A DNA stretch of 64,000 bases from Bromus sterilis (Eukaryota > Streptophyta > Magnoliopsida > Poales > Poaceae): assembly GCA_950022295.1 (NCBI GenBank), contig OX465598.1, positions 181,283,501 to 181,347,500 on the forward strand, in the 5' to 3' direction. This document shows positions 55,138 to 64,000 of the stretch, one piece after another (the first letter of the stretch is position 1; each line of letters begins with the position of its first letter). Both the position numbers and the translations under genes were made by a program. Below the pieces are notes generated by a model. The model had not been told where the DNA came from. It saw only the letters and a program-made list of their open reading frames with translations, and made no database searches.

Positions 55138-55390
55138 CTAAATACCTGGATCCACCCTTATCTACTCCACCCCACCTACCACCTCTCATTCACTCCACAC
55201 ATTTCTCAAACTAGATCCACTCTTCTCACGCTAGATCTATTCGGTTTTCTCCTCCTCCCCACCTCATTTCTTCCATTTATCTGTCGATACTTGACATTAA
55301 ATATATTTTGTTTCATATTAAAGTAAGTGGACCTCCTCGCCAACTCTTTTCTTCCATTTATCACCCATATACTTGTCTTTATTAGCTTGG

Positions 55391-55634
55391 GGTTTGTTGT
55401 ATATGTGAAGCTTGGGTTTGATGTATATGTGAAGCTTGTGGTGGTTTGATGTATATGTGAAGCTTGTGGTGGTTTGATGTATATGTGAAGTGTATATGTG
55501 AAGCTTGTGGTGGTATGATGTATATTTGAAGTGTATATGTGAAGCTTGTGGTGGTTTTGATGTATATGTGAAGCTTATGGTGGTTTGATGTATATGTGAA
55601 GCTTATGGTGGTTTGATGTATATGTGAATCTTGA
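55391..55634. repeat. 28-bp minisatellite upstream of the transposase start
   Basis: About nine tandem copies of a unit containing TTTGATGTATATGTGAAGCT plus TGTGGTGG, some truncated to about 19-22 bp. It lies between the left subterminal repeats and the transposase ATG, in what is probably a leader or intron. The minus-strand frame across it encodes a His/Thr/Ser-rich repeat peptide that I treat as an artefact. Confidence 0.9.
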
Positions 55635-55796
55635 GTCGCCAATGTTTTACCGAAATGTCGATTCATTTCCGTTTCGGACAATTTCTGGCGCACTCTCCGC
55701 ATGCTCCCATGCATTATTAGGGAAGGTCATGCCGAATTTTTCCGGCGACGACTGTGATATATAATTGTGTTTCTCTCTCTGTGCACGCAGGCGATC

Positions 55797-56258
55797 ATGG
55801 TCCGCGAGATGTTGAGCGATATCACCGTGGATAGGTGGATGCAATGTGCGACAAACGACATTCTACGGAATAATAGGTCGGATATAAGATGTCCGTGTCG
55901 GAGATGCAAACTGCAGGGCGTGACCGAGCCTGATTCCGGAATATTGGAAAGACACCTGAAGCGTAATGGTTTGATGGATGGCTACACACGGTGGATCAGT
56001 GATGAAGCCGGTGAGGAGGAGGACGTCAATGGTGGGGCGCCAGTAAATGAGGAAGGGCAACCAGACAACAACGGCGGGCGAGAAGACGAAGAGCATACCG
56101 CACATGATCATGAAGAAGATGCCGAAGCAGATCATGTAGATCAAGATGCCGGACATGAAGATCAAGATGTCGGACATGAGAATTCAAGCTGTGTGCGGGA
56201 CCCTCATGTTCAAGAGCTGCTTGTCAAAGAGGCGTTGAACGCAAGAGGTGCAGCTTGA
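55797..56258 (+). pseudogene. Transposase fragment 1: transposase-associated domain
   Basis: 153 residues. CPCRRCKLQGV and GYTRWISDE are the conserved parts, followed by an acidic linker rich in Glu, Asp and His (about residues 70-140). It ends at a TGA most simply explained as a CGA (Arg) to TGA change, because the frame continues immediately with coding-like sequence. Confidence 0.8.
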
Positions 56259-57580
56259 GAGAAAGCCAAGATGGCGCAACTCGAGAAAGACGCGGTTACG
56301 AAGTTGTATGAAGGATGCAACGACGGGGATACCCGCTTGAATGTAACACTTTGGGCTATGGAGATGAAGGCAAAACACAAATGGACCGACGAAATCTTCG
56401 ATGATAACATGGCATTCTGGCACGATCGTCATCCGAAGGGCAACACGTGCCAAACTAGTATCGCTGAGGCCAAGAAAGTCCTGTGCCCTCTCGATCTACC
56501 GCACGTAAAATACCACGTCTGCATAAATGATTGCATGATCTATCGGGTTGAGGACGAAGAGAAAACCACATGCTCGGTGTGCGGTGTTAGTCGATACAAG
56601 AGAGGGAAGAAAGTTCCTAGAAAAGTGGTATGGTACTTTCCGATCACTCCTCGTATGCAGAGGTATTTCATAGATCCCGAGGAAGCAAAGCTCATGACCT
56701 AGCACGCAGATAGAAAGAAGCTAAAAGAGGATAACTGGAACCCTGATCCGGAAAAGGAGGACATGCCGAGGCACACTTCAGATGGTAGCCAATGGACTGC
56801 GTTGGACCTCGAATACCCAGATTTTGGGGAAGAACCAAGGAACCTCAGGATTGGTGTGAGCGTCGATGGAGTCAATCTGTTTGGCGGCCAGAGCAGCACA
56901 CATAGTACCTGGCCCGTGTTTGTATGCATATACAACCTTCCCCCTGGAAGTGCATGAAGAAAAAGTACATAACAATGTGTATGCTAGTTCAAGGGCCTAT
57001 ACAACCAGGTACGGACCTCAATCTATATCTGCAGCTGTTGAAAGAGGAGCTAGAAACGTTATGGAAAGACGGAGTCAATACGTGGGACGCCGCCGCAAAA
57101 GAATACTCCCTCCGTTTCATAATAGATGACTTCCAAATAAATGTATCTAGACTACATTTAGTTTCTATTTGTAAGTCATCTAATATGGAACGGAGGGAGT
57201 ATTTCCCAATGAAAGCCGCTGTGATCACGACTGTGCACGACTATCTCGGATACAGATATTTCTCAGGGAGGGTGGTCCAAGGATTCTGTGCATGTGTTAG
57301 GTGCATGGATAATACAACGTACCGCCAACTACCAAAAGATCCCGGATCTTCAAAAACCGTGTTCCAGGGGTCTCGGAGGTGGCTTCCCAAGAAACAAGCG
57401 TGGAGAAAAAAGGGACATCTGTTCGATGGAAGCGAGGAGTTACGAGCACCCCCCAGCTCGAAGGAGCGGCAAAGAAATCGTCAACTTGCTGAAAACTTGG
57501 AAAGAGTGCCCTGCGCCGGGAAAGAAAAAAAGAAGACTCAGCCGTTGATGAGGGTATGGAAAGCGAGGTCTGTTTTCTAG
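56259..57580 (+). pseudogene. Transposase fragment 2: TNP2 catalytic region
   Basis: Starts in the frame of fragment 1. TAG 56700-56702 follows KLMT, where related transposases, from family knowledge, have Trp. The frame then changes by one base near 56940 (after YNLPP) and continues as KCMKKKYITMCMLVQGP to TAG 57578-57580, again at an expected Trp (after RSVF). The stretch at 57106-57201 is a MITE plus one TA. The region contains the GVSVDGVN segment expected to hold the first catalytic Asp of the CACTA RNase H-like core. Confidence 0.8.
57106..57199. mobile_element. Stowaway-type (Tc1/Mariner) MITE, 94 bp
   Basis: Terminal inverted repeats start CTCCCTCCGTTTCATA on the left and, read inward from the right, CTCCCTCCGTTCCATA. 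Most of each half pairs with the other. The target duplication TA is at 57104-57105 and 57200-57201. Element plus one TA is 96 bp, a multiple of three, and it has no stop in the transposase frame, so it adds 32 codons without breaking the frame. CTCCCTCCGT ends are characteristic of grass Stowaway families. Confidence 0.93.
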
Positions 57581-57648
57581 GATTTGGAATACTAGGGTCT
57601 CCTCCGCAGTCCTCATAGCGTTGATCTCATGCATATCACAAAAAACGT

Positions 57649-58548
57649 GTGCGAGAGTTGTTTGGCACACTGCTCAACATGCCGGATAAGACCAAGGACG
57701 GGCAAAAAGCAAGGAATGACTTCCAATTTATGGGCATCAGGAGGGAACTTCACCCCCCTAGTGACGACGATGATGAGCTAGAGGAGGAAGAGGATACGGA
57801 AACACAAAACTCTCGCAAACGAAAAAGGGCGACCAAGAAGAAGACCGGTATTGATCACTGCCCCCCGACATGCTTCACTCTGTGCGAGGAGAAGATCAAG
57901 CGGTTTATCCAATTCCTCACAGGAGTAAAATTTCCGAACGGCTACGCGGGGAAGATAAGCAGATACCTAGACGAGGCGAAGAAGCGTTTCAGCGGGATGA
58001 AATCTCATGACTATGCCGTGCTGATGACGCAGATTCTACCGGTTCTGATCCGAGGGATAATGGAGTTTGGCCTTTGCAACTTTTTTGACGTCATCTCCCG
58101 GAAGTCGATTTGCACTACGCAACTCAAAAGGCTACAAGAGGAGATCTTGCTCATACTATGCGAGTTTGAGATCTATTTCCCGCCCGCGTTCTTCGACATT
58201 ATGGTGCATCTGCTGTTCCATGTCGTGGAGGATATCGTCCAACTTAGGCCTGCGTTTCTGCGCAGCATGATGCCGTTCGAAAGGATGAATGGACACATCA
58301 AAAAATACGTTCGTAACAGGTCCCGTCCAGATGCAAGCATAGCGAAGGCCTTTCTAACCGAAGAGTGCATCTCTTCTTGCATGAATTATCTCAACACTGA
58401 GAACCCTGTTGGTCTGGCCGTCAACAAGTACTTTGGCAGGACCGATGGGTGTGGTCACCACGAGGGAAGCCGCAAAAGGCATGTCAACTTTGAGGGTCGA
58501 GACATCTACTTTGAAAGAGCAAGCCTAGTCATGCTACAAAACATCTAG
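57649..58548 (+). pseudogene. Transposase fragment 3: DUF4218-like region
   Basis: Open for 300 codons; no true start codon, since the frame opens by a frameshift in the conserved HITKNVCES segment. Seen: GTLLNMPDKTKD, an acidic stretch (DDDDELEEEED), a basic RKRKRATKKK segment that could be a nuclear signal, YLDEAKKRFSGMKSHDY, NFFDVISRKSI, then the DUF4218 core. Ends at TAG 58546-58548, where Glu or Asp is likely in relatives. Confidence 0.8.
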
Positions 58549-59369
58549 CTGGTCGATCCTTGGATAGTAAAGAACAAGGATGTAATCAGGAAGAAGTACA
58601 GTGACCAGGGCCTGCAGATAACGGACCGAGATCCACGTCTAATCAAAGAGCACAACTCTGGTTTCATGACTTCATTCAGGGATGAGCTTCGTGCTAATCC
58701 CCTGCGAAGGAACGCTTCCGAGGACGAAAAGATGATATTCACCTTTTCACAGGGTGCCACACGCAACCTGATGACCTATCAAGCGTATGATATCAACGGC
58801 TACACATTCTACACGGAGGAAAAGGACAATAACTGCGATTACCAGAACTCAGGGGTAACGGGGATATTCTACACCGATGACTTCAAGGAAAGATTCTACA
58901 GAAGGATCGAGGACATATGGGAGCTTGACTACTGTGGAGAGAAGGTGCCGATGCTCCGTGTGAGATGGGCCAAGAGCGTCGTAAAAGAAGACCGGTACTT
59001 CACCACCATGGTTATACCCGAAGCCAAATCCAAGTCTTCGGGCGCAAACGTCACCGCGAAAAATGAGCCATGGGTACTGGCTAGCCAAGTGGGCCAATGC
59101 TTCTTCATTACCGACCCATCAAAGACGAGCCGCATTGTAGTTATGAGAGGCAAAAGAAACATCATCGGAGTGGATGGATTCTCCAATGAGCAAGACTTTG
59201 ACAAGTATGGTGACCCGAAGATGGAAGATGACTATGCCGCTCAGGATACATACACCACAACCCTACCGAAGAAGGTCTCCCCTTCAAGAGGAAAAGTGAA
59301 GGCGTGTCGGGCCTAAATTATTCAACCACGACAAAGAAGGGAAAGAAGAAGATTGTGAGGAAACGCTAG
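58549..59369 (+). pseudogene. Transposase fragment 4: DUF4216-like C-terminus
   Basis: In the same frame as fragment 3. Conserved parts include NLMTYQAYDINGYTF, YQNSGVTG, the DUF4216 core, VLASQVGQCFFITDPS and YGDPKMEDDY. A one-base loss near 59283 gives an early stop at 59314-59316. In the alternative frame the sequence continues with a Lys-rich tail to TAG 59367-59369. Confidence 0.8.
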
Positions 59370-59878
59370 CTAGATAGCTAGCTCCAAATTTAAGAAAAAT
59401 ATTTTGTAATTCATGATCACTTTGTGTATGCATGGATTTACTCTGCACTTTGTAATTGTTGATCACATTCTTAGATTTGGATCATATAGTTTGAAGTGTA
59501 TGAACGTTGACGATACACAATTGAAGCATCATATGCCTACCTCCTTAAAAAGATGAAATGGCCAGCTACACCTTGTAATTGACGATCACATTCTTATGTT
59601 TCCAAATGCCACTACACCTTGTGTTTCTGGATCTTGGTTCAGCGACGACACGGTTAATGCATGGTAGGTGGATCGATAGGATGAGTAACACACCAATGGG
59701 AAGGAAGGCCATGGCCTCGCTAAAAAAACCAGATATTTAGTAGCGATAAAAAAACTAGTAGTGATAATAAAAACTAGTAGCGATAGAAAAACTAGTAGTG
59801 ATAAAAAAACTAGTAGCGATAAAAAAACAAGATAGATAGCTAGGCCAATTAATTCAACAAAAAAATGAAAAAAACACT
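59370..59878. other. Transposase 3' flank with 17-18-bp minisatellite
   Basis: AT-rich sequence without a gene. At about 59722-59826 a unit containing AAAAACTAGTAGCGAT or AAAACTAGTAGTGAT is repeated five to six times. The rest looks like 3' untranslated sequence of the transposase gene. Confidence 0.6.
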
Positions 59879-60135
59879 TAGGGGTGGCGCATTTTGTATA
59901 AATGCGCCACAAACTGTGCTTAGGGGTGACGCATTTCGCCAGAATGCGCCACCAAAAGGTTTCTTATGGGTGGCGCATTCTGGCAAAATGCGCCACGCAT
60001 AAGAAACCTCTTGGTGGCGCATTCTGGAAAAATGCGCCACCAAAAGGATTCTTATGGGTGGCGCATTCTGGCAAAATGCGCCACGCATAAGAAACCTCTT
60101 GGTGGCGCATTCTGGAAAAATGCGCCACCCCTAAG
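59879..60135. repeat. Second cluster of CACTA 2 inverted repeats
   Basis: The same hairpin-type units as the left end (GGTGGCGCATTCTGGCAAAA and complement). An 88-bp block starting TTCTTATGGGTGGCGC is present twice in tandem, at 59961 and 60049. It would fit the right subterminal region, but no CACTA terminus follows. Confidence 0.85.
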
Positions 60136-60375
60136 CCTTAACCTCCATCGGGCCCCTCCCCTTTCCCGTGACCATTTCCCATTCGCTCGAGCCTTCACCA
60201 TTCGAGCCCCTCGCCTCACAAGAGCCCTAGCGCCGCCGCACCGGATCCCCTCGCCGCATCGGAGCCCTAGCCGCCGTACCGGAGCCCTAGTCGCCGCACC
60301 GGAGACGCCCCGCGCCACCGAAGCCGCACCGCGCAACCGCCGCCGCCGTTCGAGCCATTGTCGTCGTCCAGCCAG
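60136..60375 (+). other. Leader-like CCG-rich segment with possible splice donor
   Basis: C-rich then CCG-rich sequence without an ATG-led frame of note, ending at CCAG followed by GTACTC (possible donor at 60376). The layout of inverted-repeat cluster, C-rich leader and donor resembles the left part of CACTA 1. It may be the 5' end of a second transcription unit in CACTA 2, such as the regulatory protein gene of En/Spm elements. Inference only. Confidence 0.35.
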
Positions 60376-61520
60376 GTACTCCCCTTCCCCTGCTCCCCCT
60401 CCCCTCCCTCATCTGCCACTTCTCCGTCCCCAGTGGATTCCAACCCTTTGCTGCTGCTCCCCACCCATGCGAATTCGAAGATGACCACCATGTGTTCTAT
60501 GATTTGTGCACAAGATGATGTGAGTGCTGGAGTCCAAACCTTTTCTGCTGCTTGCTGTAACAATTTCATATCATATGTTGCCCATGTGTTGCTAGCTCAA
60601 CTATTTGTGATATATGTATGTCCATGGTGTGAAACAATTCTGCAAGGTGTAGTCCCAGTTTTTTATATGAAAATGATGTGGTTTAAATCATACTATGAAG
60701 TTTGAACATGCAAATGTGGTGCTTTAAGTCAATGTAGTCCCAGTTTCTTACTTTCAGTTCTGCAAAGTCACTTTAAACTAATTAGTAAAGCAATTTGATA
60801 TGAAAACAAATTTAAATCAGAATTCAGAACACATGCAAAGATAGATAAGGATGTAGTAGTAGTAGTACAAGGAACTGGAGTATGTAGTATAATGAGGTGA
60901 AATACTGAAATGGACAAACCAATAAATTTCACAAAATCTTTTGAGATGACATGAGATGAAAGAACTACTATGCATTTGTTTTCAAATTTTGTAGCAAGTT
61001 TGTGACATGAACAACTTTGCAATACAATTTTTTATCTACTGTTGGAATATCTTCTGTTTTATCTCAGCATTTTTATCTACTTTTCTAGTTTGACTCTTAT
61101 ATGCTTTAGTAAAAATTAAAAAAGAGAGAGGAGAAAAACCAGTAGGTAAGCATTTGTTATTATGAACATAATGATGAAACTAGCAAGTGTAGAATATGTT
61201 CTTCGATAGTTTTATATTTTGATGTGCCATTTTTACATGATCTCATCATGTTTATCTCATCATGTTTGTCCACTGTTTAATGCACAAAATTGCTAGGATT
61301 ATTGCTTAGTGCACGAAATTGCCATGGTGCTCTCCAAAACTGAGAGATAGTTAGATGGTTATCACTAGAGGTTATCTTTTTTTTTGGCCTAGGCCACTAT
61401 TTTAACACAAATAGATAGAGAGAGAGCTATATATATATAGAGAGAGATAGATAATTTGATAAGAATTGCTAGGATTTTTTTCTATTGTTGCTCTTTGTTG
61501 CTTAATAAAAATTGACTCTG
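60376..61520. other. AT-rich intron-like sequence
   Basis: No supported gene. Short ORFs are random in appearance. An AG/TA-rich simple repeat lies at about 61405-61460. Confidence 0.5.
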
Positions 61521-61589
61521 TTGTGTGTGTGTGTGTTGTGCTATGTGTGTGTCCTATGTGTGTGTGTGTCCTATGTGTGTGTGTGTGTG
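61521..61589. repeat. (TG)n microsatellite with CCTATG interruptions
   Basis: Runs of TGTGTG broken by TCCTATG phrases. It ends exactly where the LTR begins at 61590, so the last GTGTG is presumably the left copy of the target duplication. Confidence 0.85.
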
Positions 61590-64000
61590 TGTCGGGACCC
61601 GGGGTTAGCGTATGCAAGTCCAGTTAAGACATAGTCATATGGAGAGCCGAGAACCGTACCCACTTGTCTAAGCAGACAAGGCCAAGCACAGAACGTTCTC
61701 GGAGAGCATCATACGTGAGGGGCATCCCATCCAGGCTGGATGATCAACTGAGATGGGTCCTCACCGTCCGCACACAAGTCTAATGATATGGGTGATGAAC
61801 TTCCATATTCAAAGACAAGTCGCCTCAACCATACTATCGACTATCTCATAACTCTTACATAGACTTACTCCAGCCCGATCACTTAGTCGGGGTCTAGGGC
61901 GGGCTCGATCATACCACAAAGTGTGCATGAGACAGAGTCTCGAACAATCGCATCGCGATGCCCCAAGCTGCGCACATCTAAGGGCCACTTGGTGTATGAA
62001 AGACCGCCAGCCAGATCACAACTAAGGTCTCGAAAACCCATACAAAGACATGCATGTTATAAACATACACGCAGCACACATGCCTTGTATGAACAGTAGG
62101 TATCATTGCAATTCTCTACAAAGTATACATTTTTATTGACAATTCTTATAGAGTGCACACAGAGATCACAAGTATGTGATCCAACATTACAACACAAGGG
62201 GAAGCAAAGTATGTATGAGTACAGACAAGTTTAACAAATGGCTTAAGAAGCCTTATTTAAGCACATGCCCTCCACGAGGGAACCAGTCGTCTGACTGGGA
62301 CTACACTAGCTTGATCTTCAGTCGTCCAGCTCGATGAAGAAGCCACCTTCGGGGTCAGTGGTTTCATCTAAAACATAGATTAAGCAAACATGAGTACAAA
62401 GTCGTACTCAGCAAGACTTACATAGGAGCTATACTACTCATGCACATGTATCAAGGTAAAGGGAGGTGGGGTTTCACTTGCAGAAGTGCCAGCTTTGACT
62501 TGGCTAGTCCTGAACTACGAGTACCAGACTTTGAGGTAAGAAGCGTACACGAGTCCACTACTTTCTCCAACAAATTACACCACTATGGTGCCTTCCTCGA
62601 CTTCCCCACGAGAAAGCACGCCATAGCACTCACACTTATCTTGGTGTGTTTTAGAAGTATCCGATTCAAGTTGTCTAATAATCAAGCTAAGCTTTCCAAG
62701 CAGTCCTTAACCGCGGACGCGGCTATTCGAATAGTTTTGTTAACCCTGCAGGGGTGTACCGCTACACACACATGATCATCAGTTACCGCCTTTGATCTCG
62801 ACACCATTCAAGGGGTGGCAGCGAGGATGCTCACCACAACTGTTACCTCATAGCCGATCTAGTCCAAGAAAGCCGCCTACCTGGGTTGGCTACCACTATC
62901 GTGAACCCGGCCGGTTTACCGAAGTGGACCCAAGTGATGTGTTCGTGGTGCATAAGCCGGTCTCGGATGAGCCGTTCTCTCACTTAGCATCCAGGCCACA
63001 GACCTACCAGAACTCCGAACTATTGCGACATCTGGACATCGAAAGGGATGAGTTAATAGGTTGAGAGGGGTCAGTGAGCCCAATGTGTGGTTGTACTCTT
63101 CATCTTGGATCACCACACAAGAACTCGGACTTAGGGCGGTGTTCAACGAGACAACCCACCGTGTACTCCTACACAGCCTCTCATCGTTCACCTCGTATTA
63201 GGGTAGGTTCACCAACACTTTTCTACCATCATCAACATGATCACTACAATCCCGACTCACATAAAAGTATCATCAAGGTATCACTCTAAGCATGCAATAA
63301 GTAGTAACAATTGCAGGGGTCCCATGATATCAATCAACTCCTACATTTGCTAGGATTGTGGTTTGCTTACTACTGTGACAAAATGATAGGTCATGCAAAG
63401 GAATGGGTTCATCAATGCGGTAGAAACGCATCATGGTAATCATCCTAAACAATGCATAAGCGAGACATGAGAGGGAAGTGGGATTTTATCGACATGATCA
63501 ATGGGGGTTTTCTTGCCTTGCTGACGAGGTTCGGGTTCAGGGTCTTCAACGAAGGGGGCAACCTCCTGCTCCGGTTCCACCTCTACTCGACCAACAACAA
63601 ACAAGGTAGCAAAGTAAATACAATGCACAATCACATGATGGAAGGTTAAAACTTGATGTATATGTTTTGATGTGTGAAGCAATTCCATTTAAATGGAGTA
63701 TATTGCAAATTGAATTGCAAATTCAAACTCCAATTTGAATTCAAACTTAGCCAAGTTACATGTGACATTGTTTGATCAATTTGAATCATTTTGAAATGTG
63801 TGTGATATGCCTCTGATGTGTAAGTGAAATGTAGCATGTTGCCATGGTTCAAGTTGCAAAAACTTTTGAATTGAATTTGATTTAATTCCATTTAAATCAA
63901 ATAGAAAATGCTACTGATCCCAATTTAAAATCAACTCAAACAAACTTTAAAGTTGGATATTTGGATAGCTTATTTTCTCCTGATCATTTTTCATATATTA
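61590..64000 (-). mobile_element. Partial LTR of a chromovirus 2-type element (inverted), running off the window
   Basis: Begins TGTCGGGACCCGGGGTTAGC and is the reverse complement of the chromovirus 2 LTR, collinear to the window end (position 64000 corresponds to about 40426 in the left LTR). About 2.4 kb of the expected 4.05 kb is present. Whether it is a solo LTR or one end of a full element cannot be seen here. It is inserted in CACTA 2. ORFs inside recur in the other LTRs because of shared sequence and are not called. Confidence 0.9.

Larger units (their letters stand above)
55797..59369 (+). pseudogene. CACTA TNP2-type transposase, decayed
   Basis: The start is placed at ATG 55797 (MVREMLSDIT), just after a splice-acceptor-like TGCACGCAG. 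Domains in order: a transposase-associated zinc domain (CPCRRCK); the TNP2/Transposase_21 catalytic region (PDFGEEPRNLRIGVSVDGVN, HSTWPVFVCIYNLPP); a DUF4218-like domain (MVHLLFHVVEDIVQL, MMPFERMNGHIKKYVRNRSR); and a DUF4216-like domain (WELDYCGEKVPMLRVRWAKS). Breaks seen: TGA 56256-56258, TAG 56700-56702, a -1 shift near 56940, TAG 57578-57580, TAG 57593-57595, a -1 shift near 57660, TAG 58546-58548 and a -1 shift near 59283, with the natural stop probably at 59367-59369. A MITE sits in frame at 57106-57199. The intact enzyme would excise and insert the element by binding its termini; this copy cannot make it. Confidence 0.9.
54742..64000 (+). mobile_element. CACTA (En/Spm) element 2 with decayed TNP2 transposase; right end not in window
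   Basis: The left terminus CACTACTAGGGAAATAGC begins at 54742, directly after a GCT trinucleotide that should be the target duplication. It is followed by about 350 bp of subterminal inverted repeats (core GGTGGCGCA), a 28-bp minisatellite, and a TNP2-type transposase gene on the plus strand. A second cluster of the same inverted repeats (59879-60135) and a CCG-rich leader-like stretch come next. The sequence is then interrupted by an LTR at 61590. The matching right terminus was not found, so the element, if intact, ends beyond 64000. The two CACTA elements share the subterminal core but not the internal sequence. Confidence 0.85.

Noticed and set aside
55382..55714. 110-residue minus-strand ORF rich in His, Thr and Ser
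   Set aside because: It is the translation of the 28-bp minisatellite.
56498..56705. Minus-strand ORFs across the transposase gene
   Set aside because: Shadows of the plus-strand coding sequence, which carries the recognisable domains.
59722..59826. CTAGTAGTG repeats as the right terminus of CACTA 2
   Set aside because: Only nine bases match the terminus, the motif is one unit of a minisatellite, no GCT follows, and subterminal repeats come after it rather than before it.
61402..61617. Minus-strand ORF encoding a His/Thr repeat
   Set aside because: It translates the TG microsatellite.

Overview
This window is plant repeat DNA, most likely from a grass and probably a Triticeae species (wheat, barley, rye or Aegilops group). 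The evidence is two CACTA (En/Spm) DNA transposons, very large Ty3/gypsy chromoviruses with about 4-kb LTRs nested in one another, and a Stowaway-type MITE with the grass CTCCCTCCGT terminus. The species call is an inference. I see no ordinary single-copy host gene, tRNA, rRNA or CRISPR array.

Layout. (1) 1-20519 and 24385-27200: a GC-rich tandem array with a basic unit of about 56 bp. The 56-mer looks like four diverged 14-mers, and the array carries higher-order periods of about 4.1 kb (1-14.4 kb) and about 2.35 kb (14.4-20.5 kb), plus a near-identical 1,992-bp duplication. (2) 20520-24384: a 3.9-kb CACTA element inside the array, with a TATA box, a leader and small spliced-looking ORFs but no recognisable transposase. 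(3) 27201-27698: an unassigned junction that ends in degenerate 46-bp repeats. (4) 27699-54564: chromovirus 1 (minus strand), whose 5' LTR is split by chromovirus 2 (plus strand, 38764-52876). Both have exact 5-bp target-site duplications. (5) 54565-54741: the rest of the 46-bp repeats. (6) 54742 to beyond the window end: a second CACTA with a decayed TNP2-type transposase gene. A 94-bp MITE sits in its reading frame, and a third LTR, of the chromovirus 2 type but inverted, is inserted at 61590.

How the parts relate. Each chromovirus would make Gag, protease, reverse transcriptase/RNase H and a chromodomain integrase as one polyprotein. In both copies a single in-frame stop splits that frame, and chromovirus 2 also has an altered protease active-site motif. 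The CACTA transposase carries several stops and frameshifts. As read, none of these elements is autonomous.

The least explained component is the 56-bp array. Its minus strand has no stop codon in the consensus in any frame, so it yields many long ORFs that should not be taken as genes. Family names and percent identities were not computed; all comparisons are by eye.
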